Below are positions 41,217 to 53,149 of a stretch of DNA of 64,000 nucleotides, piece after piece. Location of the stretch: contig NC_053146.1 of the NCBI RefSeq assembly GCF_016808335.1, forward strand, positions 4,379,015 to 4,443,014, in the 5' to 3' direction. The stretch is from Panicum virgatum. Lineage: Eukaryota > Streptophyta > Magnoliopsida > Poales > Poaceae. The position numbers and the translations under genes are program-made. The stretch's first letter is position 1; the number at the start of each line of letters is the position of its first letter. The notes below the pieces were generated by a model. That model saw only the letters and a list, made by a program, of their open reading frames with translations, had not been told where the DNA came from and did no database searches.

Positions 41217-42645
41217 CGGTCACCGAAGCACGCCGCCGAGCCCAGACGGCCGCGGAATCGCCACCCCGGCGCCGGCACTCGGCCCGCCAACGGCCTCGAC
41301 GGCGCTCGCGAGCCCGACGTCGACGCTCTCGGCCTCTCGCCAAAGGGTGGCCGGCCAGCGGGGCTGCTACGCCACCTCCCTCACCGGTGCTCAAGCTGGG
41401 CCCGCCACGCTCGCGCCCGGGCTCGGCCTCGCCGGCGCTCGCCACCCGGACGCCGACGTCCTCACCGCCGGTTGCTGGTCGCCGCGCCCAGGCTGGCTGC
41501 GCCCAGGATCGGCGCTCACCGTGGTCACGCTAGCCGCGGCCACACACGTCGCGCCCCTGTTGGCCGCTCGCCGCGGCCACAATCGCTGCTCGCCGCAGCC
41601 ATGCTCGCCGCGCCCACGGTCGCCGCGCCGACGCTCCCCGCGCCCATGCTTGACGCACCGCCGACGTCCACTACTTCACGGCCGACCGTCTCGCCCGCCG
41701 TCGAGCCCTAGGTGAGCACGTGCAAAAGACCCTGCCTCCGTCTAATGTTCGTAGTAGATTACATAACCTCGTTGCCTGTGATGATATAAATTCTTACCTA
41801 GATTTGGTCTGGGTAGCATATGATGATCTTGAGCTTGTGGTTATATTTCTCATGATTGTCATCAAACCACGTGACACATCCATGCCCAAAGCAAACTCTC
41901 ATTTGTGTTGATATTTGTGTTGATATGATGGTTGGGCTGGATGTGTCACATGGTTCCATGTATATCATGAACTTTTTTTTAGATGATTTCTTATGCTGCA
42001 AGTTCAAGATCAAATGAAACGAAACATATCTGAGGCATACAACAGTAGTTCAATACTTTTTTATTGAGATGACCAATAGTAACAAATTATTGATTATAAT
42101 TTCACACATATTATTCTTTTTTTTTTCAGGACCGAGCACCGCCACCTAGTTCCCGTCGCCGGCCTCTGCCACCGGACCATATAGCAAGGTGAGACATACA
42201 AGAGTAGTCCGCTTTTCGTACCGCATATTTGTATATCACGTAACCTAATTAGGCATCTCCCGTTCGAAATAGATATGGATGGAAATATGCAAAACTTTGC
42301 ATATGTACGACCGTATCTATTTCGAATTGTCCACGTTTTTTGGACAGCCCGAGGATGCGTAGATGGAGTTAGTTTCCATGTTCTACTCGCATTCGAGACA
42401 GAGTATCGGCATCATTTCCCCGTTGTTCTCCGGATACACAATCTCTCTTCCGGGACGTGTATTTGGAGAACAGCGGCGAAATGCTGCCGAAATTCTGTCC
42501 CGGATCGGAGTAGAGCATGGAAATCGACTCAAGCTACGCATCTTCGGGTGGGATTAGGACCTATCTTAACCTAGTAGAATGTTTGGACATCGTGTAGATG
42601 CAAACATTCTCTTGTATATTATATTACTCGTTGATATGATAGAGT
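41217..42645 (+). other. CACTA transposase leader, part 2: GC-rich exon, introns and small exon
   Basis: 41217-41711 continues the GC-rich leader split by the Athila-like element. It ends at CCCTAG|GTGAGC, a likely donor. A T-rich acceptor precedes a small exon at about 42131-42189 that ends GCAAG|GTGAGA. The remainder up to the transposase ATG is untranslated or intronic. The exon model is inferred from splice signals only. Confidence 0.5.
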
Positions 42646-45327
42646 ATGGATGACTGTGCGTGGATGTACTCCGGTTGGAAACAAGGGGGAGAGTTGACCT
42701 TGGAATGGATTCAGAAGACCGAGACTTTCTTGGATCGAGCATTTGCAAAGGTTAAAGGAGGCTCATGCACTTGGTGTCCCTGCACCAAATGTGGAAACAC
42801 GCGTCGACAGACACGGGAAGTCATGACACAACATCTTTGCAATTATGGATTTACGAGAGACTGTACCCGGTGGACCTACCATGGTGAAGGCAATCGTATG
42901 AGAAACGAGGTCGTTAGGCAACACATTGAAGATCATGATGCTGATGCCGGGGTAGGAGATATGTTAGATGACTTTCATGAAGCACACTTCGAGGGAGAAC
43001 ATAGCGAGGAGGAGCCAGAGGCAACCGCGAAGGCGTACTATGACATGTTGGGTGCAGCACAAGAACCCCTTCATGGGCATACCAAGGTTTCACAACTGGA
43101 TGCCATTGCGCGCCTGATGGCCGTGAAGTCCCAATTTACCCTGAGTCGAGATGCTTTTGATGTTATGTTGACAGTTATTGGCACTCTGCTTCCGGAAGGT
43201 CACATTCTTCCAAAAAGCATGTATGAGGCACAGAAACTCCTTCGTGCATTGAAGATGCCGTATGAGCAGATACATGCATGTCCGAAGGGATGCATTTTGT
43301 TTAGGAAAGAACATGCAGAAGCAAAGTACTGTCCAAAGTGTGAATCTTCTAGGTTCGTAGAGGTAGATACTAGTGATGGTCAAAAGAGGCAGCTCGCGGT
43401 CCCCGTGAAAGTCCTACGATACCTTCCGCCCATACCGAGGATCCAACGGCTATTCATGACCGAGGAGTCCGCGAAACAGATGACATGGCACAAAATGGGA
43501 ACTCGATACAATCCTGATAAGCTTGTACATCCATCTGATGCTAAATCATGGACCCAGTTTGATGGGATTCATCGAGTCAAAGCAGATGAAGCTCGTAATG
43601 TGCGTGTTGCCCTAGCAACAGATGGCTTCAATCCATATGGAATGTCGGTTGCACCTTACACTTGTTGGCCTGTCTTCGTTATACCCCTCAATCTCCCTCC
43701 CGGTGTGATTTTCCAACGACAGAACATATTCTTGTCGTTGATAATTCCTAGACATCCGGGAAATAATATGAGTGTCTACATGGAGCCCCTGATTGATGAT
43801 TTGCTCAGTGCTTGGGAGGAAGGGGTTTGGACATACAATCGAGCTACAAAGAGAAACTTTAGGATGTATGTTTGGTACCATTATTCCCTGCATGACTTGC
43901 CGGCGTATGGAATATTCTGCGGCTGGTGTGTTCACGGAAAGTTCCCTTGCCCTGTATGCAAGGTTGCTATGATCTTCATATGGTTGCGGAAGGGTGGGAA
44001 ATATTCTTCGTTCAACAAACATCGACAATTCCTCCCTCTTGACCATCCATTCAGACGCGATAAGAAGAACTTCACGAAAGGTGTCGAAGTTCTGGACCTT
44101 CCCCCTCATATTATGACAGGTGCTGGTGTTCGTGCTCAGTTAGATAGTCTTGTGGCTAATGCAGATGGTGGTTTTGAGGGATATGGTCAGCAACATGCAT
44201 GGGCGCAGAAGTCGGGCTTGTGGAGGCTTCCCTACATGCAAGATCTCCTCCTTCCACATAACATTGATATGATGCACTCTGAAAAGAATGTCGCCGAGGC
44301 ACTGTTTGGAACTATCATGGACATTGTAGAGAAGACAAAGGACAACGTTAAGGCCAGAGTGGATCAAGCAACATTATGCGATAGATCGAAGCTAGACATG
44401 AGGCCTCCTGCGTCAGGCAAGCCATGGAAAAAGCCTAAGGCCGATTTTGTCCTGACGAGGCCCCAGAGGAGGGAAGTGCTAGAGTGGTTTCAAACCTTAA
44501 TGTTCCCTGATGGGTATGCAGCGAATCTGAGGAGGGGAGTCAACTTGTCTACTATGCGAATCAACGGGCTCAAGAGTCATGACTATCACATGTGGTTAGA
44601 GAGGCTTCTTCCGGTGATGGTTCGAGGATACCTCCCTGATCAAGTCTGGCAGGTGCTGGCAGAGTTGAGCTTTTTCTTCCGCCAGCTTTGTGCTAAGGAG
44701 TTATCTCTGACCGTTATTGAAGAAATGGAAAGAATGGCGCCTGTGTTGCTCTGTAAGTTGGAGAAGATATTTCCACCAGGCTTCTTCAACCCGATGCAGC
44801 ATATGATTTTGCACCTACCGTACGAGGCACGAATGGGGGGGCAGTGCAAGATCGTTGGTGCTACTCAATTGAGAGATGTCAAAAAGTCCTTCGAACTAAA
44901 TGTAAAAATAAATGCAAAATTGAAGCTTCCATCGCAGAGGCATACATTCTAGAGGAGGTGTCAAACTTCACATCGAAATATTATACTGAGAATCTTCCAA
45001 GCGTGCATAATCCACCCTCACGTTACAATGCTGGGGAAGCTGACTCGAACCTCAGCCTTTTCAAAGGGCAACTCGGAAGCGAAAGTGTTGCGAGCATCAA
45101 GACCTTAAATTTTGAAGAGTGGCGCAGTATCATGCTATATGTGTTGACCAACCTATCCGAAGTGCAGCCGTACATACAGTAAGTTCTCTGCATTCATTTA
45201 GTTCTCGAGTACTTATTTTTCGGCATCCAACCCGTTCGTTTCTCTTTCGACCAGGGAATTTCATGTGCAATTCTGGCATCGATCAAGGATACCAACCCTC
45301 CAGGAAACTGAGACCCTTCTTAGATAG
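42646..45327 (+). pseudogene. CACTA Tnp2-type transposase (TNPD), frameshift and stop
   Basis: DDE-type transposase of the En/Spm superfamily. ATG at 42646 starts MDDCAWMYSGW, the transposase-associated zinc domain (CTWCPCTKC). The Tnp2 core shows HDLPAYGIFCGWCVHGK and HNIDMMHSEKNVAEALFGT; a DUF4218-like region follows (FNPMQHMILHLPYEARMGG). A single-base frameshift lies in the G run at about 44834-44840, after which the family sequence continues in the next frame (QDRWCYSIERC, SIAEAYILEE). That frame runs to a donor after 45178; the next exon starts at 45255 and meets TAG at 45325-45327. In-frame codons continue to 45345, where the Gypsy solo LTR is inserted. Confidence 0.9.
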
Positions 45328-45345
45328 GGTGCGGGAAACGGAAAG

Positions 45346-48300
45346 TGTAACACCCGGTTTATAAAAGGACATAAACCGAGCAATCATATACGTGCCAGGA
45401 TCAAGTCACACGTATATACAACAGAATGAACAGTATATCACAGCACATATCACGTAAAAAGATATAATAAAGCGAGTACGAATGTTATTTATTACATTAA
45501 TGACAAAAGTCTGGTACAGAGTATGCGGAAGCGTAAAACATATACGATAACTCTCGTCGGAAGCTGAGCAGGGCGCCACAGGGACGTCGACTGGGAGACG
45601 AACGCCTAGAAGTCCTCGTACTCCTGGTAGCTCCGGATGCACTCCCTCGCGTCGGCAGGAACTGAGCAGTAGTAGAGTATCCCCAAGAGGAAAAAGAGTA
45701 GAGTAGGCAAGAGTGTGTACACAACTTGTACTCAACAAGTATAACACAAACTATGAGGCTCTAAGGTTGGCTGACTCAACTGCATTAGCTTTTTAGTCTT
45801 GGCAAAATTTTATTAAAGCTAATTACTACAAGTTGATGAATTACCATAAACCCAATTACATAGTAATTAATCAGAATTAATCATGAACTACTGAGAACCA
45901 AACCAAACCAAGCCACCCGGGGAAACCGTCCTAACCAAAGGAAGATAACCCCACTAATCAAAAGGAGCATCTGGGCCGCTCATGACCGTGAGCACGGCTA
46001 GTATACCAGTTTTACACTCTGCAGAGGTTGCACATCTTTACCCACAAGTCGTGTGCTATGCTAGTTGTTCATCACACTTCCTTAGGTGAGATGACTAGCA
46101 AACTCACTACGAGGCCGTTACAAAGAATCACGTTGGTAAGGTGTAACCGCTAAGGATTCAGGCAATGCAATGATGGTGCCCACCTCGAGGGGGTACACAG
46201 ACCAAGCCTCATAGCGCAGGGACCATTGAAGCTCGACCCCCCTCTTGCCCCGTCGGTAAGTTACTCCCGAACCAAAATGACCTAATTTGTAAGCCAAGAT
46301 CGTCCCATTCCAGTCTTGTGGTAGCGCTGTTGTCCCAGGTTGTCGCTCTATGAACCGGTCCTTATGGAGAGTGGCCAACCCAGCAGTAAGCACCGTGCTG
46401 GCCCCCCTAAACCATGTTTCTAACAAAACCATTTTATAACGAGATGTGAGCCACTCAAACGGGCCACTCTCAGAATTAAGTTGCATATACCATTAATCAA
46501 ATTAATTAAAAAGGACCAAGTGTGTTATAGCGCGGCACCTAGCACAACTAACCAAAATGCAACCCAAAGGATATATATAAAGGATATAAAGTGGCTAGGA
46601 AATCCTTATAGGCATACAATATTAAAATGCAGTATGAAATTGTATTTAAAGTGATAGGTGGTGTTCATGTTATACTTGCCTTCCTCAAACTGCTCCTGCT
46701 GCTCAAAGTGCTCAGAAGGTGGTGGCTGCTCCGGGTACTGGTACTGGGGCTAATCCGGTAGCTCAACGTCTACTCACGAACACATGGCAAAAAAATAAGG
46801 CAATAACATAAACATACATGCAAACAAAAGCTAACACTAAGAAACAGTACACCAATACATAAAAACAGCAAACAAAACTAGACTAAAACAGAGCTAGAAT
46901 GTGAAAACTAGGCCTAAAACAAGGTTCAGGGGCTTAACTGCGAGAAAAACTAAGTTTCAGGGGTTTTTCTGCAAAAACCGAGAGCCTAAATGTAAATAAA
47001 CATTAGATCTAAGGGCTAGCGTGCAAAAGACCCTAACTGGACGGCGGGTGCTAAATCTGGAAAGTTTAGGGGCTAAAGTGATAAAAACAGGACCTAACTG
47101 GAAATATTTTTGAATACAGATGGAATGCGGGTTGAATAGGGAAAAGTTGAGCGGCTCTTTAACAAAATGGCCAGGGCGAAGGGGTACGGGTGGATTTCAG
47201 CCGTTGGATCGAGATCTGGGGGTTCCGATCTAAAGGGAGCCCGACCTAATCCTGTGCGTTGGATCTGAATCGGGTGGCTCTGGGAATTTGGGCGCACGGG
47301 CGGCGGCGGAGCTCGCTGGAGCAAAGCTCCCGCGGCGGCGCTCGACCGGAGAAGACCGAACTCGGCCTTCCTGGGATGGATTCGAGCGGGGCTGGGGTCT
47401 GGAAGCACCTACACGGCACGCGTGAAGCACCTGGGCATTCAGATGGGCTCGGGAAGACCTGTGGAGGTGTAATCGATGGACGGACGGAAGTTGCACGGCG
47501 GACACCGCCGGCGTGCGCGTTCACGCGGTGCTCTGGGCTCGGGGGCGGGGGAAAAAGGATGTGGGTGTGTGCGCAGTGCAAGAACAACGCGCAACTGGGT
47601 CTGTGCGGGGCTGTGCTGTGCTGCAGGGGAGTCACCGCGGTGGAGCAGCGGCGGCGGAACGCCGGTGGCAGTGTTCCGGCTGCAGGGATGGGCTACTGCC
47701 TACCGGAACTAGCGCAAAAGGACTAGGGGAAAAACGCGGTGCTCACCGAGGGCCTGACGTGGAAGGTGCTGCAGCGCAGGGTGGCCGGCGGCGAGGTCCG
47801 GGCGGCGGGGACGGGGTCGAAGGAGGGCGTCTCCGGCTTCTGGGTCCATCGAGGAGTCGTGGGGTCGTGCTGCGGAGGTGAAGAGCGGGTCAGACGATCC
47901 GGAGAGCCACCAGCGGCGAGGAATCGCTCGGAAATGAGCTCACCTGTGGCGGCGATGTCGGGAGACAAATCCGGCGAGATGAGGGCCGAGCTCGAGGCAA
48001 AAGAGTTTGGGGATGTTCCTGGTGCACGGGTGAAGCCGTTGCGGTGGTTTGCGGGGGTTCCGGTGTGGCAGGGCGGCGAGAGCACGGCGGCGCAGGAGTT
48101 CCGTGTGGTCGAGCAGAGGCGGGGTGTTTGGGTTGGGGTTGCAGGCGGCGGCTGCGGTGTGGAGTCGTGGGGGCGCAAAGAAGGCTGGGGTGGCGTTTAA
48201 AGGAGGGCACCGGGATCTCGGCTTGCGGGCCGTTGGGCACGCGGGCGAGTGTCATGGCGAGGATCACGGGAGGAGACCGGTGCGCGAGCGGAGGGTGCGG

Positions 48301-48818
48301 GAGGAGGGAGAAGGGGCCGACAGGTGGGGCCGGGCGTCCAGAGAGAGAAGCGGGCGCGGCGCGGGTTGACGCGGCGTGGGAGCGGGGCATTTGCTGGGCC
48401 AGGTGAGCGGTGTTGGGCCGCGCGGGGCGAGCGGGAGGGAAGGAAAGGTGAGCGGCTGGGCTGCTGGGCCGCGTGGAATGGAATTGGGCCGCTAGGTTTG
48501 GGCTGCCTGGGTTGGGCTACTGAGGTTTGGGCCGGATTGGGTTTTCATCCTTTTCTATTTTCTATTTCCTATTCCAAACACTACTCAAACTATTTGAATT
48601 CAAATTCAAATTCAAATTTGAATTCAACCCTAACACTCAACCAAATAAAATAATGCACCAGCATGAATGCAACAACCATTTTTAAACTTAGACAAATTTT
48701 AATTACTTGTGAGAGAAAATTAGATTAAATGCAAGGCTAAACATAATAAACCTTAGAAAATTAAACAAAGCCATTTAACTTTATTAATAAATTCTGAAAT
48801 TTAAATTACGGTGTTACA
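45346..48818 (-). mobile_element. Gypsy-type solo LTR (3473 bp), TSD GAAAG
   Basis: On + the unit starts TGTAACACCCGG and ends CGGTGTTACA, flanked by GAAAG (45341-45345 and 48819-48823). Its similarity to 13899-17006 is in inverse orientation, so the LTR reads right to left. The GC-rich leader (47250-48500) comes first in that direction. It splits the transposase genes of the CACTA element inside a Lys codon. Confidence 0.92.
45606..46769 (-). pseudogene. LTR-borne spliced acidic mini-ORF, copy 2 (last two exons)
   Basis: On the minus strand exon A runs 46769 to 46680 (acceptor GTGAGTAG) and exon B 45661 to 45606 (acceptor CTGCTCAG). The intron begins GCAAGTAT, a GC-AG donor, as in copy 1; exon A is 90 bp here and 129 bp there, both multiples of three with the same phase. 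The product is Glu/Gln/Pro/Tyr-rich (QYQYPEQPPP, EHFEQQEQFEE) and ends RSYQEYEDF. One TAG at 46750-46752 interrupts exon A, so this copy is probably broken. The protein sequence is far less conserved than the gene structure. Confidence 0.45.
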
Positions 48819-50984
48819 GAAAGCCAGACGAGCACGAGCAGGAGGAGGAGGAGGAGGAGGAGGAGGAGGAGGAGGAGGATGGGGCGGACGAGGAGGAGGA
48901 GGACTTGGGCGTACCTGCCGTCTGGCAGCGAGGCCCCTCGAGGCTCCCGGATCGTCCGATACCTCTAGAGCACCGACCGGTCCTCCGACCTGACGGGAAA
49001 AGGTAAGTAAGTTTACAAGATTTCAATACGTTTCCTTTTGATATATTCAAAATCACAATTGACACTAATACTATCTCTCAATAACTTGAGCAGGAACTTT
49101 GACATAGTTGTTCCAGGTGTTGCTCACAACCTCATGGCCAATGGCATCCTGGGCCTCCTCTGCAAGCGACACTACCCAGGCGCCATGGATATTGCTGGGG
49201 TACGTCAGCCAGCCTCTTCGTGGGAGCACTACATCGCCGCACCGGATGGACCAGATGAGGAAGGCAGGGCATTTGACAACAAGGCGCACCGGGTGTTGAA
49301 CGAATTATGGGTAAGTCCTCATGGAACTACATTTACGAATACATCATATTCATTGCACTGGGTTTTGAAATAATGACTTTGTTCACGTTTTTGTGCAGGA
49401 TTTCTACAGATGCGAGGAGGGAATGATGCCCAGGGCGATGCAGGTGGCTAGCAGAGCTTGTTATAAGCTGGTGGCGGATATGCTTTACGAGGCACGCATC
49501 CAGGCCGTCATCGACTACAAGGCCAGGATCGAAAAAGTGAGGATCTACAAAGGACCTGCGAGAGACATCAGACTTACCCGGGAACAATACTTGCGGGTAA
49601 AGATTCAATCTTAAGGAGTTATCAACTATGCTCCATTTGTTCTTCTTAAATGTATTAGATATTGATGATGTGCAGGTGCCTCCGTGGTGGATTGCCAATG
49701 ATTATCCGTGCTGGGAAATGATAGTGGACCGGTGGTGCTCGCAAGAGTGGGTGGAGATGCACGAGGCTGCCCGGCAGCGGCGTTTGCTGATGCCAGGTGC
49801 ATCACACCATCAGGGCAACCGTAACCTCAAGGCGTACGCGGCTAGATATGTATGTGAATTAATTTTTTTATTCTAACGCTCAATTCTGCATAATTTCTAA
49901 TCATCTTCCTTTTTTCGCAGTCGGCGTCACATGGTGGTGTGCCTTGCACCCAAGTCCAGGCATACTGTTTGGCCCACAAAGGAAAGGCGACGTCCGATGT
50001 CACCTTCAACCCGCAGGATCCGCCCGAAGTGTACAGCAACGCAAGCGTCCACAGCCGCCTCAGTGGGTACACCTCGATGGCACAAGAAGTTCATGGTCCG
50101 GAGTTTGATGCGATCAATGAGCCCATTGATGGAGAAGTCGTCATGAGGGCGGGAGGAGGCAAGAAACATGGACGGTACTGGTTTGGTGACAGCTTAGTCG
50201 ACACGGCGACTACTCCCACTCTCTCGCAGATTCGAGCCAGGAGTACCAGCTCAAGCCCTGGCATACGCCCACGGTCAGACACTACACAGACTCAGATTGA
50301 GGCTGTCAAGGTTATTTCTGTTTCATCCGTCGTTCCTCCATTTATACATATGTTCGCTTTGAATTCTAACCCTGGGATCAAATCCTTTAGGCCCAGATGG
50401 AAGCATTCTTCCAAGCACGGCAGGAGGCGGCAGAGGAGAGGTGGAGGGCCGAGCGGGACGACATCCAGCAAAAATTGGATCAAGCTCTAACATTTATGCA
50501 AAGCCTGGGCTCGGTGATGGGTGTTTCGCCTCCACAATTCCCTCCGGCCCCACTTGTTCGTCGTGCAGAAACTCCTCCTACCGTAAGTGGTTTTGACTCC
50601 TATCGAGTTTCGGAATGTCTTAATGACTTAGCATTAACCTAGATTTACTTAAAAATAATATCTTATGATACATCTACAATGACTTAGAACTTAGGCTAAT
50701 GCTTGTAGTTTTATTCTTATGTAACTCAATATATATTCGCTTATGTGCAGAATCAGTCGGCGGCATCCAATGATGGGCCAGTGAATCCTGACTTCTCGCC
50801 TCCGGTGCAGTAGACTCAGCAGCCTTAGCAGTTTGTGTGGCCACCGCCTCAATGGGTGGCTTGGATTCAGCAGCAGCAGCCAGGTTGGTCGCAGTCGCCT
50901 ACATGGCTGCCCCCGCCGATGTGGCCGCAGCACCCGCCCCGCCGCCGCCGCCGGCCCCGTGAAGTGTATGGACTTCATTTCTAG
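48819..50984 (+). pseudogene. CACTA Transposase_24-type protein (TNPA-like), seven exons
   Basis: Second CACTA gene, related to plant transposase Ptta/En/Spm proteins that bind subterminal repeats. Exons: 48819-49002, 49094-49310, 49399-49596, 49676-49849, 49921-50310, 50391-50582, 50751-50984, with GT-AG junctions and consistent phases. It starts with a poly-Glu segment, then VWQRGPSRLPDRP, a domain with PWWIANDYPCWEMIVDRWCS, and a predicted coiled coil (AAEERWRAERDDIQQKLDQA). The last exon is Gln/Pro/Trp-rich and contains TAG at 50811-50813 and 50826-50828 before TAG at 50982-50984. No own start codon is visible; upstream codons join directly to the Tnp2 frame across the solo LTR. Confidence 0.85.
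48836..48914 (+). repeat. (GAG)n microsatellite in the second CACTA gene
   Basis: A run of GAG/GGA triplets with one interruption, encoding a poly-Glu stretch in the frame of the Transposase_24-type protein. Confidence 0.9.
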
Positions 50985-51228
50985 AGACAAGCTTTGCACT
51001 TGAACTTGTATGGACTTTGCCGTATGGACTTGTATGGATTTGACTTAAACTTGTGGTTGCCGATGAACGATACTAGAGTTTATTTGTATTTGTGCATTTC
51101 TGGATAATATTGAATGCATCCGATGCTTATTTGGATTGCATGCGATGATTATTATGATATATGTGAACTGTTTGTATTATTTGGGGTACCATATACGCAA
51201 TAAACAAAAAGAAAATACAGGATCAGGG
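50985..51228. other. 3' flank of the second CACTA gene
   Basis: Short AT-rich stretch between the last stop and the right subterminal repeats, probably 3' UTR. No feature seen. Confidence 0.5.
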
Positions 51229-51544
51229 ACCTTTGCCGTGTGCAAAAACCATGGCACACGGCAAAGAAACCAATGTTTACCGTGTGCCAAAGCCAAGGCA
51301 CACGGCAAACATTTGAACTTTGCCATGTGCCACGTCTACATGCACACGGCAAAGGCGGCCGCCATGTCACTTCCCAGGTTTTCTGCTTTTTTTTTTTTTG
51401 CCGTGGGTCAGCTTTGGCACACGGCAAAGGCTTTGCCGTGTGCCCGATAAATGACACATGGCAAACGACGCCTTTGCCGACATCTGAATGCCGTGTGCTC
51501 TTTGCCGTGTGCGGCACACGGCAAAGCAGCAGTCTCCCGTAGTG
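51229..51544 (+). repeat. CACTA right subterminal and terminal repeats
   Basis: About ten copies of TTTGCCGTGTGC/GCACACGGCAAA in facing pairs, ending in the inverted terminus AGTCTCCCGTAGTG. Confidence 0.92.
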
Positions 51545-51547
51545 TGT

Positions 51548-51979
51548 GTGATCTTCGTCCATTGCTAAGTGTTACTAACTTACTATTCGCAGAATTAAAG
51601 GTGCATATGTTACTAGCTAGCTATGGATTTTTTGCAGTTACGGATCACGAACATACGTGTACGATCGCATTTTTGAAAGTGGACATTATGTGTGGTCAAT
51701 TGAACTTCATTGACATTTCATTGTTTTTCATAGAAACTACCGCCAGATCGCCTTGTAACTTCCTGGAATAAATGAAGTACATGTAGTCGCGCGTAGCTGA
51801 ACACCAACCTGTCAATGCAGTTCGTCAGAGGCGAACTAAGCTAATAGGAGGACGATGCAGCGGCAGAAACCAAGAATTAAAGCTGTCGATAGAGGTAGCG
51901 CCCCGGCTCGTCGCGGAGCTCCTCGCCTCCAACCACGGCCATCCGCACAAGTCCGCCTGCAAGCTCGCGCCGGGCGGCC

Positions 51980-52016
<37 letters not shown>

Positions 52017-52532
52017 CGGCCATAGCCGACAACTTCATCTTCAGGGACTGCTGGGATACAAAGGGTGGGGGCCTTTCTAATCACACCGTGCTAGGATATT
52101 AATCTCATCCGCAACTTTTTAGTTTTGAAAATTTAAAGCTTGTGCACAACAATTTTACATATAATTTTTTCCCAAACAACTATTCAAGGAATATTTTTCA
52201 GCAAACTTGTGTGATACACAAAATTTTTGCGTATAATAAACTTCTTTCAATCAACTTCTCAGAAGATATTCTTTAGCATAACATTTCATGATATGCATGT
52301 TGCATGTATAACATTTTTTAGACAACTTATTGAAGGATATTTTTTAGCATAATGCCCACGATAATATTATCAGAGAACTCCTCGCACAACTTTCTATCCA
52401 ACTTCCCATGAAATTGTTTTCGCATAATTTTAACAAAACATTCATCAAATAAAAATTTCTGAGATAACATAACAGAAAGTAAAAAGCTGAAAAAGGAAAC
52501 TTAGTTTAACAGAACTCAAAGCAAACACGTCA
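51548..52532. other. Spacer between two CACTA elements, with a C34 run
   Basis: A pure C run at 51982-52015 lies in a short GC-rich patch (51880-52080). On the + strand this patch reads LLASNHGHPHKSACKL before the run and ADNFIFRDCWD after it, possibly a fragment of a captured or decayed gene that I cannot name. 52100-52530 is AT-rich with nothing recognised. Confidence 0.45.
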
Positions 52533-53149
52533 CACTACCGGAAACTGCTTATAAGCCATGTGCCCAATCATTTGTCGTGTGCCATTTTTTGGGGCACACG
52601 GCAAAACACACTTTCGTCCAGTGTCGATAAAAAAACACACGATGAATATATGACATACGGCAAAGCCAAGCTTCGTGGCTTTGCCGTGTGTTTTTTCTTG
52701 ACACACGGCAAAGACATATTTTGTCGTGTGCCATTTTTGGCACACGACGAAGTAATAAAATATCCATGTTCGTTTTTTTGCACACGACGAAATAATAATC
52801 TTTTTCTCTTTTCACCTCAAAACATTTTCTACTCTTCACTTACAACATGTAATACTCCATGTTAAAATTTTGATATATTTTTATATTTATTTGCTATATT
52901 TAACTAATTAATTGCATTTCATATAATTTTTTGAATCAAGTCAAATTTGAACAACAAGTGATTCAAACAATAGAATAAAATGAGAGGAAAAATAACATTC
53001 ATGTTATTTAACCTAGTTTGAGGCCTTACCTATCAAATGAAAAGAAATTTCGAACATCTTGTCCAGGAAATACGACCATGAATGTGTGTCCAAATGATTT
53101 TAAAATTTTAAAAAACAAATGAAGTCTGAGAATCATAAGACTTGTTAAT
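52533..53149 (+). mobile_element. Left end of a second, related CACTA element
   Basis: CACTACCGGAAACTGC is followed by subterminal repeats (TTTGCCGTGTG, GGCACACGGCAAA, some decayed to GTCGTGTGCC) to about 52790, then AT-rich DNA similar to 26500-26570. The Tat retrotransposon interrupts it at 53150. Its right end is outside the window. Confidence 0.85.

Larger units (their letters stand above)
25913..51544 (+). mobile_element. CACTA (En/Spm) transposon with nested insertions, TSD TGT
   Basis: The left terminus CACTACGGGAGACGCC and right terminus AGTCTCCCGTAGTG are inverted repeats. TGT flanks both ends (25910-25912 and 51545-51547). Both subterminal zones carry many short repeats TTTGCCGTGTGCC and their complement. 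The coding order is GC-rich leader, Tnp2-type transposase, then Transposase_24-type protein, all left to right. Subtracting the Athila-like element, the Gypsy solo LTR, their duplications and the Helitron leaves about 8.6 kb, a normal autonomous size. The present copy is disabled by insertions, a frameshift and stops, but its termini look intact. Confidence 0.93.
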
